Assembly: GCF_963664415.1 (NCBI RefSeq)
Contig: NZ_OY761440.1
Span: 992,001-1,056,000 of the forward strand
Direction: 5' to 3'
From: an uncultured Desulfobacter sp.
Lineage (GTDB): Bacteria > Desulfobacterota > Desulfobacteria > Desulfobacterales > Desulfobacteraceae
Length of the DNA: 64,000 nt
The notes under the pieces were generated by a model, which saw only the letters and a program-made list of their open reading frames with translations, searched no databases and was not told the origin of the DNA. Positions 51,223 through 60,882 of the stretch are shown here, piece by piece. A program made the position numbers and the translations under genes. Position 1 is the first letter of the stretch, and each line of letters begins with the position of its first letter.

Positions 51223-53331
51223 ATGGCAGCAGAAAACGTGGGAATAATGGCCACGATGAAAAAAGAGTCATCAGATATCCTGATGGTTCTGGCCTTTATC
51301 GGCATTCTGATGGCAATGATCCTGCCTTTGCATCCCATTATCCTTGATTTCTTTCTGGCGCTGAATATTTCCCTTGGTGTTGTGGTACTGATCACCACCA
51401 TGTATACGCAAAGGCCACTTGACTTCAGTATCTTTCCCTCCCTGCTTCTGGTACTCACCCTGTTCAGGCTCTCGTTGAACGTGGCATCCACCCGGCTGAT
51501 TCTTTTACATGGCAGCGAGGGGCCTGAAGCGGCAGGAGCCATCATCATGTCATTCGGATCCTTTGTGGTGGGCGGCAACTATGTGGTGGGTCTAATTATT
51601 TTTATAATCCTGGTGCTCATCAATTTCATGGTCATCACCAAGGGTGCCGGTCGTATTGCAGAGGTCGCCGCCCGTTTTACGCTGGATGCCATGCCCGGCA
51701 AACAGATGGCCATTGACGCGGACCTCAATGCCGGCATGATCGACGAATTAGAAGCAGGGGAGCGAAGGGCAGCCATTGCCAGGGAATCGGAATTTCATGG
51801 TGCCATGGATGGTGCCTCCAAATTTGTACGTGGCGACGCCATTGCCGGCATTATCATCACGTTAATTAATATCGGTGCAGGCTTTATTATCGGTGTAGTA
51901 CAGCAGGGTATGCCCCTTGGCGAAGCGTTGACCAATTACACGTTGCTCACCGTGGGTGACGGCCTTGTCTCCCAGATCCCGGCGCTGTTAATCTCCGCGG
52001 CCGCAGGTCTTCTGGTCTCCCGATCCGGGGCGGAAAGCAAGATGGGGCAGGAATTTGCAAAACATCTATTTTCCAGTTCCACCCCGGTCATGGTTGGCGG
52101 GGTCATTGTTTTTCTCATGGGCGCCATCCCGGGCCTGCCCACCATCCCCTTCATGACATTAGGCATTACCATGGGGACTGTTGCCTGGTACTTTTTAGGG
52201 CAGCAAGAAAAAAAAGAGGAAGAAAAACAGCAGGAAATTGAAAAGGCAGAGACCCAGGCCCAGGAAGAGACACCTGGAAAGCCCGAGGATGTGGATCATC
52301 TGCTGCGTCTGGATACCATGGAACTGGAAGTGGGGTATGGCCTGATTCCCCTGGTGGACAAGCAGCAGGACGGCACGCTTCTGGGCCGGATCAAGGCCAT
52401 CCGCAGGCAGTTTGCCACGGAAATGGGTATCATTGTACCGCCCATCCATATCCGGGATAACCTGAATTTAAGCCCGGCCCAGTACCGTCTTATGATCAAG
52501 GGTGTTGAGGCGGCAGGGTCGGAACTGATGGTCAATCACTACCTGGCCATGGATCCGGGGGGTGCAGCCAAAGAGATAGACGGCATTGATACGGTGGAAC
52601 CGGCCTTTAACCTGCCGGCCCTGTGGATACCCATGTCCAGGGAAGAGGAAGCCAAGTTTGCCGGATACACGGTGGTGGACAACTCCACGGTGATTGCCAC
52701 CCACCTGACCGAAATCATTAGAAACAACGCCCACAACCTGCTCAGCCGTCAGGATGTCCAGCATCTTCTGGATAACCTGGCCAAAACCAGCCCCAAGGTG
52801 GTGGAGGAGCTGGTGCCCAATCTGTTAAGTGTCGGCGCTGTCCAGAAGGTGCTCCAAAACCTCTTGCGCGAACGGATCTCCATACGGGATCTGTTGACCA
52901 TCGTGGAGACCTTGGCAGACTTTGCCCCGGCAGGCAAGGATCCGGACCTGTTAACCGAATATGTACGCCAGCGTGTGGCCAAAGGAATGCTCGCGCCTTA
53001 TTTGCAACCCGGTAAAAAGCTGCAGGTCATGACGTTGGACCGCAGGCTTGAAGAAATTCTAACAAAAAATATTAAACGGACCGACCATGGGGTTTACTTA
53101 GCCCTGGAGCCGGTATTAGTCACGGAATTTGTCGGTGCCATATCCAAACAGGTGGAAAAGCTCATCACATTAAACACCCAGCCGGTACTCATGACCTCGC
53201 CCACGTTGCGCCGTCATGTCCGTCGTATGATTGAGCCCTCTCTTCCCAATGTATTTGTGGTATCCCACGCCGAAATCGTGGACGATATAAACCTGCAGGC
53301 TGTCGGAAAAGTGAGTTTAAAGAATGGATAA
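51223..53331 (+). CDS. flhA: flagellar export gate protein FlhA
   Basis: A protein of 702 residues. Eight membrane helices run from about 20 to 330, with the FHIPEP-type signature region in GAGRIAEVAARFTLDAMPGK (about 144-163) and AIDADLNAGMIDELEAGERR. The large cytoplasmic domain follows (about 370-700), which collects chaperone-substrate complexes. AAGGAGG precedes ATG 51223. A 199-base gap after flhB holds only a short inverted repeat (ATAGCGGGATCGCTAT). Confidence 0.97.
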   Translation: MAAENVGIMATMKKESSDILMVLAFIGILMAMILPLHPIILDFFLALNISLGVVVLITTMYTQRPLDFSIFPSLLLVLTLFRLSLNVASTRLILLHGSEGPEAAGAIIMSFGSFVVGGNYVVGLIIFIILVLINFMVITKGAGRIAEVAARFTLDAMPGKQMAIDADLNAGMIDELEAGERRAAIARESEFHGAMDGASKFVRGDAIAGIIITLINIGAGFIIGVVQQGMPLGEALTNYTLLTVGDGLVSQIPALLISAAAGLLVSRSGAESKMGQEFAKHLFSSSTPVMVGGVIVFLMGAIPGLPTIPFMTLGITMGTVAWYFLGQQEKKEEEKQQEIEKAETQAQEETPGKPEDVDHLLRLDTMELEVGYGLIPLVDKQQDGTLLGRIKAIRRQFATEMGIIVPPIHIRDNLNLSPAQYRLMIKGVEAAGSELMVNHYLAMDPGGAAKEIDGIDTVEPAFNLPALWIPMSREEEAKFAGYTVVDNSTVIATHLTEIIRNNAHNLLSRQDVQHLLDNLAKTSPKVVEELVPNLLSVGAVQKVLQNLLRERISIRDLLTIVETLADFAPAGKDPDLLTEYVRQRVAKGMLAPYLQPGKKLQVMTLDRRLEEILTKNIKRTDHGVYLALEPVLVTEFVGAISKQVEKLITLNTQPVLMTSPTLRRHVRRMIEPSLPNVFVVSHAEIVDDINLQAVGKVSLKNG

Positions 53332-54427
53332 AAAAATTTTCAGGGCCCCCAATATCCAGACAGCCCTTGCCGGCGTCAAGGAGGAGCTGGGACCCGATGC
53401 CATGATTCTTTCCACACGAAAGGTGCCCAAATCCCCCAAAGACCCCTATGGCAAAACCATGTTCGAAGTTGAGGCTGCAATGCCTTCAACTGAAGATGAT
53501 AAGCCTGACGCGCCTGTTTTGCAGGATGTGGAAACCCTGAAGTCGGATATTGCCGAGATCAAGGACATCCTCTCAGTGGCGGGTTTCGGTTCCGGTGTGC
53601 AATCTATTTTGTGCAACCATTTTGAATCCGTGGGTGTGCTTGCCTCTCTGCTTCGTTGCGGTGTCAGCGAACGCCTGGCAACAGAGCTTGTCCAAAAAGC
53701 GGCCACAGAACTGAATCAAGACCTTGATAAGGTTTCGCAAATGAAGCAGTTGAAAAAGAAAGTGATGGGGCTTTGCCTGGATCAATTTCGTACCAAGGAT
53801 TTTTTCACCCGGCATAACTCTTCCGGGCTTCCCCAGGTGGCGGCCTTTGTGGGGCCGACTGGTGTAGGAAAAACCACCACCATTGCCAAACTGGCCGCCT
53901 GTCTGAGCTTTACGCGTAAAATGAAGGTAGGGCTGGTCTCCATAGACAACTACAGGATCGGGGCCTTTGAGCAGCTCAAGGCCTATGCCGGCATCATGGG
54001 GCTGGTCTGTGTGCCGGCCTTTTCACGCCAGGATCTGGCATGCGCCCTGGACCGGATGAAATCCATGGATCTGGTACTGATCGATACGGCCGGGCACAGC
54101 CATTATGACAAGGAAAAAATTGACGAAATCCTTGAGCTGATCAAAAATGATTTCCAGATCAGCGTTCATTTAACCTTGAGTGTTACTTCTGAATTGATTA
54201 ATATGAAAGAAGCGGCATCTGCTTTTTCCGTATTTAATCCAGATACCTATGTGTTTACAAAAATAGATGAGACAAAAAGATGCGGGAAAATTCTTGACCA
54301 GGTGGCAAGCCATGACTTGCCGGTGTCATTGGTGACCAACGGCCAAAAGGTACCCGAGGATTTGATTATCCCGGACCGCCATGAGCTTTTAAAGATAATT
54401 CTAAAAAAAGAGCCCAAAGGAGATTAG
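53324..54427 (+). CDS. flhF: signal-recognition-type GTPase FlhF
   Basis: A protein of 367 residues. A basic N-terminus and a linker (about 1-90) precede the NG domain: Walker A GPTGVGKTTTIAKLA (about 180), SIDNYRIGAFEQLKAYA (about 210) and LIDTAGHSHYD (about 250). FlhF marks the pole where the flagellum is built and recruits the first basal-body parts. Overlap with flhA and the adjacent flhG suggest a polar flagellar pattern. Confidence 0.96.
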   Translation: MDKKIFRAPNIQTALAGVKEELGPDAMILSTRKVPKSPKDPYGKTMFEVEAAMPSTEDDKPDAPVLQDVETLKSDIAEIKDILSVAGFGSGVQSILCNHFESVGVLASLLRCGVSERLATELVQKAATELNQDLDKVSQMKQLKKKVMGLCLDQFRTKDFFTRHNSSGLPQVAAFVGPTGVGKTTTIAKLAACLSFTRKMKVGLVSIDNYRIGAFEQLKAYAGIMGLVCVPAFSRQDLACALDRMKSMDLVLIDTAGHSHYDKEKIDEILELIKNDFQISVHLTLSVTSELINMKEAASAFSVFNPDTYVFTKIDETKRCGKILDQVASHDLPVSLVTNGQKVPEDLIIPDRHELLKIILKKEPKGD

Positions 54428-55321
54428 GTGGATCAGGCAAAAGGACTGCGGCAGATGGCCAGGACAAATGCGATGCAAAAACGGGAACGGATCAAAGATT
54501 CCACAGGCAGTGCATATCCCAGAGTCATAGCGGTGACCAGCGGAAAAGGCGGGGTGGGTAAAACCAACATTGTGGGAAACCTGGCCGTGGCCATGACACG
54601 ACTGGGCAAAAGGGTGGTGATCATAGATGCGGATGTAGGCCTGGCCAATATTGACATCGTATTTAACTTGAGACCCAAATATAACATCCGCCATCTGGTG
54701 TCCGGGGAAAAATCATTGCGTCAGGTAATGGTAACAACGAATCATGGTATCGGCATTTTGCCCGGGGGATCAGGGTTTGCAGATCTGACCCGTTTCAGCG
54801 AAGGTGAAAAACTGACACTGCTGTCTGAATTCGAAGCGTTTTCCGATATGGCGGACATCATTTTGCTGGATACCGGGGCCGGTATTTCATCCAATGTGCT
54901 CTATTTTAACGCATCTGCGGACCAATGTCTGGTGGTGGCCACCACAGAACCCACCTCTATTACCGATGCCTACGCCCTGATGAAGGTCATGTCCCAGGAA
55001 TACGGCATAAAGCATTTTAAACTGGTGGTGAACATGGCGGACAACCGGAATGGGGCAAAAAGAGTTTATGGATCTTTAAGCAATGCCCTGGATAAATTTT
55101 TAAAAAATGTGGTTCTGGAATATTGCGGATATATTCCCTTTGATCCTGCCCTGCAAAAAGCGGTTCGAAACCGCAGCATCCTTTTGGATAATGTAAAGCA
55201 CAGCCCTGCAGCCGATGCCATGTCCGATATTGCAAAAACGCTGCTGAATGACGGCAGAACGAACCAGAACCAGGGGAATCTGACCTTTTTTATGAGCCGG
55301 GTGTTTGCGGCGGCCCAATAA
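54428..55321 (+). CDS. flhG: MinD-like ATPase FlhG (FleN)
   Basis: A protein of 297 residues beginning with GTG directly after the flhF stop, with AAAGGAG upstream. The N-terminal helix DQAKGLRQMARTNAMQKRER carries the DQAxxLR motif that stimulates the FlhF GTPase. The ATPase site follows: VTSGKGGVGKTNIVGNLAVA (about 37-56) and IIDADVGLANIDIVF. It restricts flagellar number, together with FlhF. Confidence 0.96.
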   Translation: MDQAKGLRQMARTNAMQKRERIKDSTGSAYPRVIAVTSGKGGVGKTNIVGNLAVAMTRLGKRVVIIDADVGLANIDIVFNLRPKYNIRHLVSGEKSLRQVMVTTNHGIGILPGGSGFADLTRFSEGEKLTLLSEFEAFSDMADIILLDTGAGISSNVLYFNASADQCLVVATTEPTSITDAYALMKVMSQEYGIKHFKLVVNMADNRNGAKRVYGSLSNALDKFLKNVVLEYCGYIPFDPALQKAVRNRSILLDNVKHSPAADAMSDIAKTLLNDGRTNQNQGNLTFFMSRVFAAAQ

Positions 55322-55458
55322 CGGCCACGGGGCGTCCTTGGTCTGTCTACCCCCGGCCTCGGCCCACAACAAAGATAGAAAGATCTGAGTAACTTACCCA
55401 GTCTTTCATATAAAAAAATGATGATGGTCATTGTACGAAAGGAAACAATACTATTTCC

Positions 55459-56205
55459 ATGAAATACCCCCTTAAAAAAGATAAGGCGGCGTGGGAAGCC
55501 TGGCGGCAGGAAAGCATTGTCAATTACGCATATCTGGTCCGATACATTGCCTCCCGGTTCGCCATGCGTCTGCCTGCCAGCGTGCTCTTTGACGAACTGA
55601 TGTCAGCAGGTTCATTAGGGCTCATTGATGCGGTGGACAAATTTGATCCAAGCAAGCATGTGAGCCTTGAGACCTATGCCCGGTATCGTATCAAAGGCGC
55701 CATTCTGGATGAATTGCGCAGTATGGATACTTACTCAAGGTCCATGCGAAAAAAAATCCAGGATATCACCCGGGCGGCAAAAACCATTGAAGACGAAAAG
55801 GGGCGGCCGGCAGATGACGATGAAATATGTAAAGTTTTAGGTGTAGATCTGGAAACGTACCAGAATATGCTGACCGATATACATGGCGCGGCTGTTCTCA
55901 GTCTGGATGATTTCATCAAGACCAAAAAAAATGATATCTCTTCCCAGACCCGTTTTCAAGCCGGCCTCAGAGGTGAGGAAAATCCCGAAGAAGACCTCTA
56001 CCGGGCAGAACTGAAATCCATTCTGGTGAAGGCCATCAAAAAATTGACGGAAAAAGAGCAGATGGTTATCTCCCTTTACTATTATGACGAACTGACATTG
56101 AAAGAAATTGGAGAAGTTTTGTCTTTGACTGAATCCAGGATATGTCAGATCCATACGGCTGTTCTGATGAAATTGCATGCTAATTTGGATAGTTACGAGA
56201 CATAA
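55459..56205 (+). CDS. fliA: flagellar sigma factor FliA (sigma-28)
   Basis: A protein of 248 residues. Region 2 contains PASVLFDELMSAGSLGLIDA and FETYARYRIKGAI-like VSLETYARYRIKGAILDELR (about 75-95), region 3 lies at about 105-150, and region 4 contains LTLKEIGEVLSLTESRICQI (about 214-233). It directs late flagellar and chemotaxis genes. The 137-base gap before it shows no clear promoter. Confidence 0.95.
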   Translation: MKYPLKKDKAAWEAWRQESIVNYAYLVRYIASRFAMRLPASVLFDELMSAGSLGLIDAVDKFDPSKHVSLETYARYRIKGAILDELRSMDTYSRSMRKKIQDITRAAKTIEDEKGRPADDDEICKVLGVDLETYQNMLTDIHGAAVLSLDDFIKTKKNDISSQTRFQAGLRGEENPEEDLYRAELKSILVKAIKKLTEKEQMVISLYYYDELTLKEIGEVLSLTESRICQIHTAVLMKLHANLDSYET

Positions 56206-56216
56206 TTTGATTTACT

Positions 56217-56232
56217 TGGCCTGATATTTGCT
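56217..56232 (+). promoter_or_regulatory. sigma-54 promoter for the 56304 operon
   Basis: TGGCCTGATATTTGCT matches TGGCAYRNNNNTTGCW except for one base in the -24 element. It lies 72 bases before the start of the multi-motif protein gene. Confidence 0.75.
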
Positions 56233-56303
56233 TTACTATAAATAAAGTAAATCTGCATAAAACAGTAAAGCAATATTCATTTTTTAAATTTTTAGGGGGA
56301 GTT

Positions 56304-58040
56304 ATGTCAGATACAATTTTGGAAGAAGACGATCTAATTTCCCAGGAAGATATAGACAGTCTGCTCAACGATTCCGGCCCGGATGAAGAAGATTCTAACA
56401 TCGAGGAGGAAGATGCCGGCGAACTGTCCCAGGACGACATCGACAGCCTGATGACCGATAACGTTATGGATGACGAGGCCCCCGAAGACGATGCCGGCGA
56501 ATTGTCCCAGGATGACATTGACAGCCTGCTCAACGGCCCCGACCAGGATGATGATGATTCCGACAACGGAGAAGAAGATGCTGGAGAGTTATCCCAAGAC
56601 GACATCGACAGCATGATGACCGATAATGCCATCGATGACAAGGCCCCCGAAGAGGATGCCGGCGAGTTGTCCCAGGATGATATTGACAGTCTGCTTAACG
56701 GACCCGACCAGGATGATGATGATTCCGACAACGCCATGGATGATGACGAGTTGATCTCACTGGAAGATATTCAGGGCGCAATGAGTGACGACGATATCCA
56801 GGAAAATGACGTCTTAGATTCTGAACCGGTTTCGGCAGCAGAAACGGAACCAGAACCTGAGGCCTTAGATCCTGAATCAACCATGGACAATATGACGGAG
56901 CAAATCCAGGAAGATGAGGACGAGGCGGTTGACGATGCCCCGGTTACTGAAGCTTTGGGCCGGGATGAAGATCCCTTAGACGACCCCATAGATGAAGACC
57001 AGGCTGCAGATGCAGCGGATTGTATGCTCACCCAGGAAGCCATGGATGCCCTGATTGAGGCCGGCCTTCCGGTCCAGGATGATCCGGAAGGGGATACGGG
57101 GGAACGTCAAGCAGATGACGGAGAGGACGAAGATGATACGCTGCTGGACGAAATAGAACAGACCTCTGAAACAGATGATGGCTGGGAGGACGATGCCGTC
57201 CAGGAACAAGAAGATGACGTCACCCAGGAAGATATTGATGCCCTTCTCCAGCAGTCAGATGAGACCGATGATTTTCTGGATGAAGATGAGGACATCCTCA
57301 TATCCCAGGACGACATCAATACCCTGCTCATGGCCGCAGATCAGGAAGATGAAGATCTACTCGGCGATATTGAGGGAGACGACGATGTGTCTGATCCGGC
57401 GGACCAGTCCCAAGACCTGAAACCCGATGCGGATCAGGTGGTTCTGGAAGGTATTGAAGGTGCCGAAATATCCGTTCCCAAAGAAGCGTCTGCGGAAGAC
57501 GCGTCTAAAAAAGGCGGAAAGATAAAAGCCCTTTTCAAGTCAAAAATCGTACTTGCTGCCGCTTCTGTCCTGCTGTTTATGGGTATATCCGTTCCCTTAA
57601 GTTATTTTCTGTTTTTTTCAAATGAACCTGTGCCATTGCCTGAAAAACAGACCGCCTCTTTGACGGAAATTGATCTTATCCGGGACGGCCAGACAAATAT
57701 TTCCGGAGATGGGGCGATTTTACCGCCCAGCCGAAGGTCAGGAACCATTTTGTTAACAGATTTTATAATTCTTGCATCCGATCAAAGCCGGACCATGACC
57801 TATGTGTATGCAGATGTATCTATTGATTATTCAGATCAAAGGGCTTATGATGAAATAAACAGCAACCTTGCCTTCTACCGGGATTTAATATATGGGGCTA
57901 TCCAGACCCGGCTGGTATCGGAAAATAATCATGAGGTGACCGAAGCTGATCTGCTGTGGGGTGTGGAAACTTCATTGAAAAAGGTGTTACCCCCCCAATA
58001 TATTGACAAGATCAGCTTTAAATCTTTTAAAGCAACTTAA
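56304..58040 (+). CDS. membrane protein with about nine FliM-type CheY-binding motifs and a FliL-like domain
   Basis: A very acidic protein of 578 residues. Repeats of the FliM N-terminal motif (FliM here: ILSQDEVDSLLDG) occur at about residues 11-22, 41-50, 67-77, 96-105, 122-132, 150-160, 242-251, 306-316 and 332-342, for example LSQDDIDSLLNG. The linkers are mostly D and E. A single membrane helix (about 413-438) leads to a C-terminal periplasmic domain (about 455-578) whose pattern (FIILASDQSRTMTYVYADVS, YRDLIYGAIQ) resembles FliL. It has its own sigma-54 promoter and lies in the flagellar cluster. A CheY-P docking or buffering role at the motor is inference. Confidence 0.8.
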   Translation: MSDTILEEDDLISQEDIDSLLNDSGPDEEDSNIEEEDAGELSQDDIDSLMTDNVMDDEAPEDDAGELSQDDIDSLLNGPDQDDDDSDNGEEDAGELSQDDIDSMMTDNAIDDKAPEEDAGELSQDDIDSLLNGPDQDDDDSDNAMDDDELISLEDIQGAMSDDDIQENDVLDSEPVSAAETEPEPEALDPESTMDNMTEQIQEDEDEAVDDAPVTEALGRDEDPLDDPIDEDQAADAADCMLTQEAMDALIEAGLPVQDDPEGDTGERQADDGEDEDDTLLDEIEQTSETDDGWEDDAVQEQEDDVTQEDIDALLQQSDETDDFLDEDEDILISQDDINTLLMAADQEDEDLLGDIEGDDDVSDPADQSQDLKPDADQVVLEGIEGAEISVPKEASAEDASKKGGKIKALFKSKIVLAAASVLLFMGISVPLSYFLFFSNEPVPLPEKQTASLTEIDLIRDGQTNISGDGAILPPSRRSGTILLTDFIILASDQSRTMTYVYADVSIDYSDQRAYDEINSNLAFYRDLIYGAIQTRLVSENNHEVTEADLLWGVETSLKKVLPPQYIDKISFKSFKAT

Positions 58041-58052
58041 TGCAGGGAACAA

Positions 58053-58367
58053 ATGACCACAGTTCATGGACATAACCAGATTTTTCAGCAATCCGGTATT
58101 GCCCAGGATTTGAGCCACCAGATCCAGTCTCCTAAACCGGATCCTGATCAGGCCGCAGTGCAACAGCAAAATCAGCAGGTGGAAGAAAACACAACGGTTC
58201 AGGAAAGCGAAGAGACTCTCTCTTTGAAAAAAGATAAAGAGAAGGAAAACGAAAAGAAAAAACGTAAAGAGGCCCTGAAGGCCAAACGTGCAGAGAAACA
58301 ACTACCTAAAGATGACCTGCCGCCGGACCCGGATGGACCGGGCAGGCTTCTAGATACCACGGCATGA
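58053..58367 (+). CDS. small hydrophilic flagellar-cluster protein
   Basis: A protein of 104 residues with no membrane segment. The N-terminal half is rich in Q, and the C-terminal half is a highly charged helix (LKKDKEKENEKKKRKEALKA, about 58-77) likely to form a coiled coil. No family is recognised. It overlaps the next gene by four bases and lies between flagellar genes, so a role in flagellar assembly is inferred from context. Confidence 0.65.
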   Translation: MTTVHGHNQIFQQSGIAQDLSHQIQSPKPDPDQAAVQQQNQQVEENTTVQESEETLSLKKDKEKENEKKKRKEALKAKRAEKQLPKDDLPPDPDGPGRLLDTTA

Positions 58368-58963
58368 TGCTGAAGGTTCCCACTGAGTTTCTTGTTGTCC
58401 TATCTCTAACCATTGATCTGTTTTTAATCTTCCTGCTGTGTCTTTTTATCCGGCGGGCCAATCGACTTCAACGCAGTCCTAACCCAATGCAGGAAAATGA
58501 TTTTGACGACATTGCCGCCCAGACGCGTGAAAAAGCCCAGGTTGTAGCCAGGGAGGTGCTGACGGAAACCTCTGCGATGATTGAACCGATTTTGGAGGCC
58601 TCAAAGGATGCGGCCGTGGAATTTGAGCGACTGGTACAAGAGAAGCAGGCGCTGACCCGCAAACTTGACAAGTCTCTGGATTCAAAAATCATCAGCATCA
58701 ATCTACTGCTGTCCCGGGCCAACACCCTTTACAGCCAGCTTGAAAACCATCACAATTCCCTGCTTAATACCCAGCCCAAGGGAGCGACGGCTTTATATCA
58801 CAAAGAGACCGATGTTCTCGATCAGCAGCAGCGGATCATTGATCTTTACTATCAAAAGATGGATGTTGACACCATTGCAGAAAGGCTTTCCATACCCAAA
58901 GGGGAGGTTGCGCTTGTCATTGACCTCAAGGAAAAATTTATTGCAATGGAGAAATCCAGATGA
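58364..58963 (+). CDS. membrane-anchored coiled-coil protein (DUF6115-like)
   Basis: A protein of 199 residues. One N-terminal membrane helix (about 7-28, VVLSLTIDLFLIFLLCLFIR), a long coiled-coil region (about 45-150) and a C-terminal HTH-like segment (QQRIIDLYYQKMDVDTIAER, LSIPKGEVALVIDLKEKF). The layout matches the DUF6115 proteins seen in flagellar clusters of Firmicutes and Desulfobacterota. Function unknown. It overlaps both neighbours by four bases. Confidence 0.7.
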   Translation: MMLKVPTEFLVVLSLTIDLFLIFLLCLFIRRANRLQRSPNPMQENDFDDIAAQTREKAQVVAREVLTETSAMIEPILEASKDAAVEFERLVQEKQALTRKLDKSLDSKIISINLLLSRANTLYSQLENHHNSLLNTQPKGATALYHKETDVLDQQQRIIDLYYQKMDVDTIAERLSIPKGEVALVIDLKEKFIAMEKSR

Positions 58964-60576
58964 TCCCCAGCCTGCCCATTGCTGCCTTGAAAATTATCAG
59001 CGCCAATCAGGAACACTCCCGCTTGTCGGATCTCATAAATTTAAAGCCGGGCCAAATTGTCAATGCAAAGGTGCTTGATGTCAAACCTGAAAATCGCGTG
59101 CAACTGCTTTTATCAGGAAAATCAGAAATCGGCCCCGGCTCGGGGACGCTTGTTCATGAGGACACACAACACCTGTCAGGTGACAGGAAAGGACCTGTTT
59201 CAACAACCTCAACAAGCCATTCAAATCCCCCCGGCAAACCGTTGCCGGCCGGTCAAAAAGTTGAGGTTTTAACGTCACTGTCATTAAAGACGGGCATGTC
59301 GCTGACCTTGACCGCTGTTGCCACCCGGAAGGGTCCGGTGCTGAAACCGGTTCCATCCACCTCTTTAGCTTCGTCCCTTCCGCTGTCTTCCACCGGCACG
59401 GATGCTGCGCTTAAAATTCTTCCCGGCAAACAAACGTCTTCCACATCAACCGAATCAGGTATAAAACCCGGTCAAACAATGGATGCAAAAGTTCTTGATG
59501 TTACCGCCCAGAACCGGGCTCAATTGCTTGTAAGCGGTCAAAAACTGTCTGTTTCCACCCAGCTTCCGTTGGTCCGGGGTATGGATCTTCCCATGAAGGT
59601 TATCCGCTCCCAGGACGGTATTGTGCTAAAGCCGATTTTGACCCCGTCAGTCCCTGTATCCAGCCAAACAGCAGGTTCCGCAAAGAATGCTGAAAGCCCG
59701 ATGCCTTTCGTGCAAACGGCCTTGCCCGATTCACAGACACTTGCCGAGACAAAAAAATCGTTTCGGCCCACGCCCTTTCAATCCTTTTCCCCGGCAAAAA
59801 TATTCCTGGGTTTAAGTGCGCTTAGCCAGGCCAACGAACCGCTTCTGAATGATATTCTAATGGGGCTTTCCCTGAAATCCGATGTGCGGGATGATCATTT
59901 TTTGCCTAAAATCATCGAGAACATGGGCCTAAGTTTTGAAAAGAAACTGGCACACAGTCTTGAAGATGCCCCGGATAAAAAAACGGTTGCCCAAGTGATC
60001 AAACAACTGGCAGGCCAGGATCTGAAAGCGGCCACGTTGTCCCTTAACGGCATGGAAAGTGACTCAGATAAAACCACTGCTAAAACAACTGTTAACACCA
60101 CTGTATTAAAACATATCTCAGATGCGTTGGATCACTTTGCACAGGTAAATGTCAAATCCGGGGACAGCGGACAACCCCAGGAAGGTGCTCGATTTCTGTT
60201 GCCGTTTCCTGTGTGGCGGGAGGATGGCTTTGATTTTGGTCAACTTATGGTGGACACCGGCAAAACTGGCTCAGCAAATACAAAAAAAATGCTCAGCATT
60301 TCCTTTCTATTGAATATGACGGTTCTTGGTCCTTTACGGGCAGATTTTTCTATTCTGGATAAAACGATTTCCGGCCGATTTCTGCTGGAAAATCAGGCAA
60401 TCTGTGATCACCTTATCCCTAAAATTACAGACTTGAGACAACGCCTGTCAAAAATTGGCTATCAGGCAGGAAACATCGACTGCCAGGTCGCCAGGCCGGA
60501 ACAAATTGCCCCGACCAGCTTAATGCTTTCCATGAAAACACCCGATGACATGCACGGTCTCAATATTGTGGTTTAA
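58960..60576 (+). CDS. second FliK-like hook-length control protein
   Basis: A protein of 538 residues. Two repeated segments share the form KPGQIVNAKVLDVKPENRVQ (about 28) and KPGQTMDAKVLDVTAQNRAQ (about 169). The C-terminal domain (about 400-525) follows the FliK/Flg_hook pattern (SISFLLNMTVLGPLRADFSI, SGRFLLENQAICDHLIPKIT). It is followed by a FlhB C-terminal homologue, a pairing reminiscent of FliK acting on FlhB. Why the cluster has two FliK-like genes is unclear. Confidence 0.75.
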   Translation: MIPSLPIAALKIISANQEHSRLSDLINLKPGQIVNAKVLDVKPENRVQLLLSGKSEIGPGSGTLVHEDTQHLSGDRKGPVSTTSTSHSNPPGKPLPAGQKVEVLTSLSLKTGMSLTLTAVATRKGPVLKPVPSTSLASSLPLSSTGTDAALKILPGKQTSSTSTESGIKPGQTMDAKVLDVTAQNRAQLLVSGQKLSVSTQLPLVRGMDLPMKVIRSQDGIVLKPILTPSVPVSSQTAGSAKNAESPMPFVQTALPDSQTLAETKKSFRPTPFQSFSPAKIFLGLSALSQANEPLLNDILMGLSLKSDVRDDHFLPKIIENMGLSFEKKLAHSLEDAPDKKTVAQVIKQLAGQDLKAATLSLNGMESDSDKTTAKTTVNTTVLKHISDALDHFAQVNVKSGDSGQPQEGARFLLPFPVWREDGFDFGQLMVDTGKTGSANTKKMLSISFLLNMTVLGPLRADFSILDKTISGRFLLENQAICDHLIPKITDLRQRLSKIGYQAGNIDCQVARPEQIAPTSLMLSMKTPDDMHGLNIVV

Positions 60577-60578
60577 CC

Positions 60579-60866
60579 ATGACACCAAAAGACAATAAAA
60601 TAAAAAAGGCCGTTGCCCTTAAATATGACCGACTTAAGGATGCGGCACCAGCGGTAACAGCCAAAGGCCAGGGAAAGGTGGCTGAAAATATCATCGCACT
60701 GGCTTTGGAGCATGGGGTTCCGGTAAAGGACGATCCAGACCTGGTGGAGGTCCTGGCATCCCTGGACATCAGTCAGGAAATCCCGGCTGAAATATATGTG
60801 GCAGTGGCCGAACTTCTTGCGTTTGTTTATGGGGCCAATGCCGAAGATCCTAAAAAAAAGTCATAG
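60579..60866 (+). CDS. FlhB cytoplasmic-domain homologue (FlhX type)
   Basis: A protein of 95 residues that matches only the C-terminal FlhB-CC half: KAVALKYDRLKDAAPAVTAK, GQGKVAENIIALALEHGVPV and IPAEIYVAVAELLAFVYGAN. The NPTH site is absent, since the protein begins at the point where FlhB would be cut. In other bacteria FlhX proteins can replace the cleaved FlhB fragment. It is two bases from the FliK-like gene, so they form one unit. Confidence 0.9.
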   Translation: MTPKDNKIKKAVALKYDRLKDAAPAVTAKGQGKVAENIIALALEHGVPVKDDPDLVEVLASLDISQEIPAEIYVAVAELLAFVYGANAEDPKKKS

Positions 60867-60882
60867 TGAACTTCACAAATCA

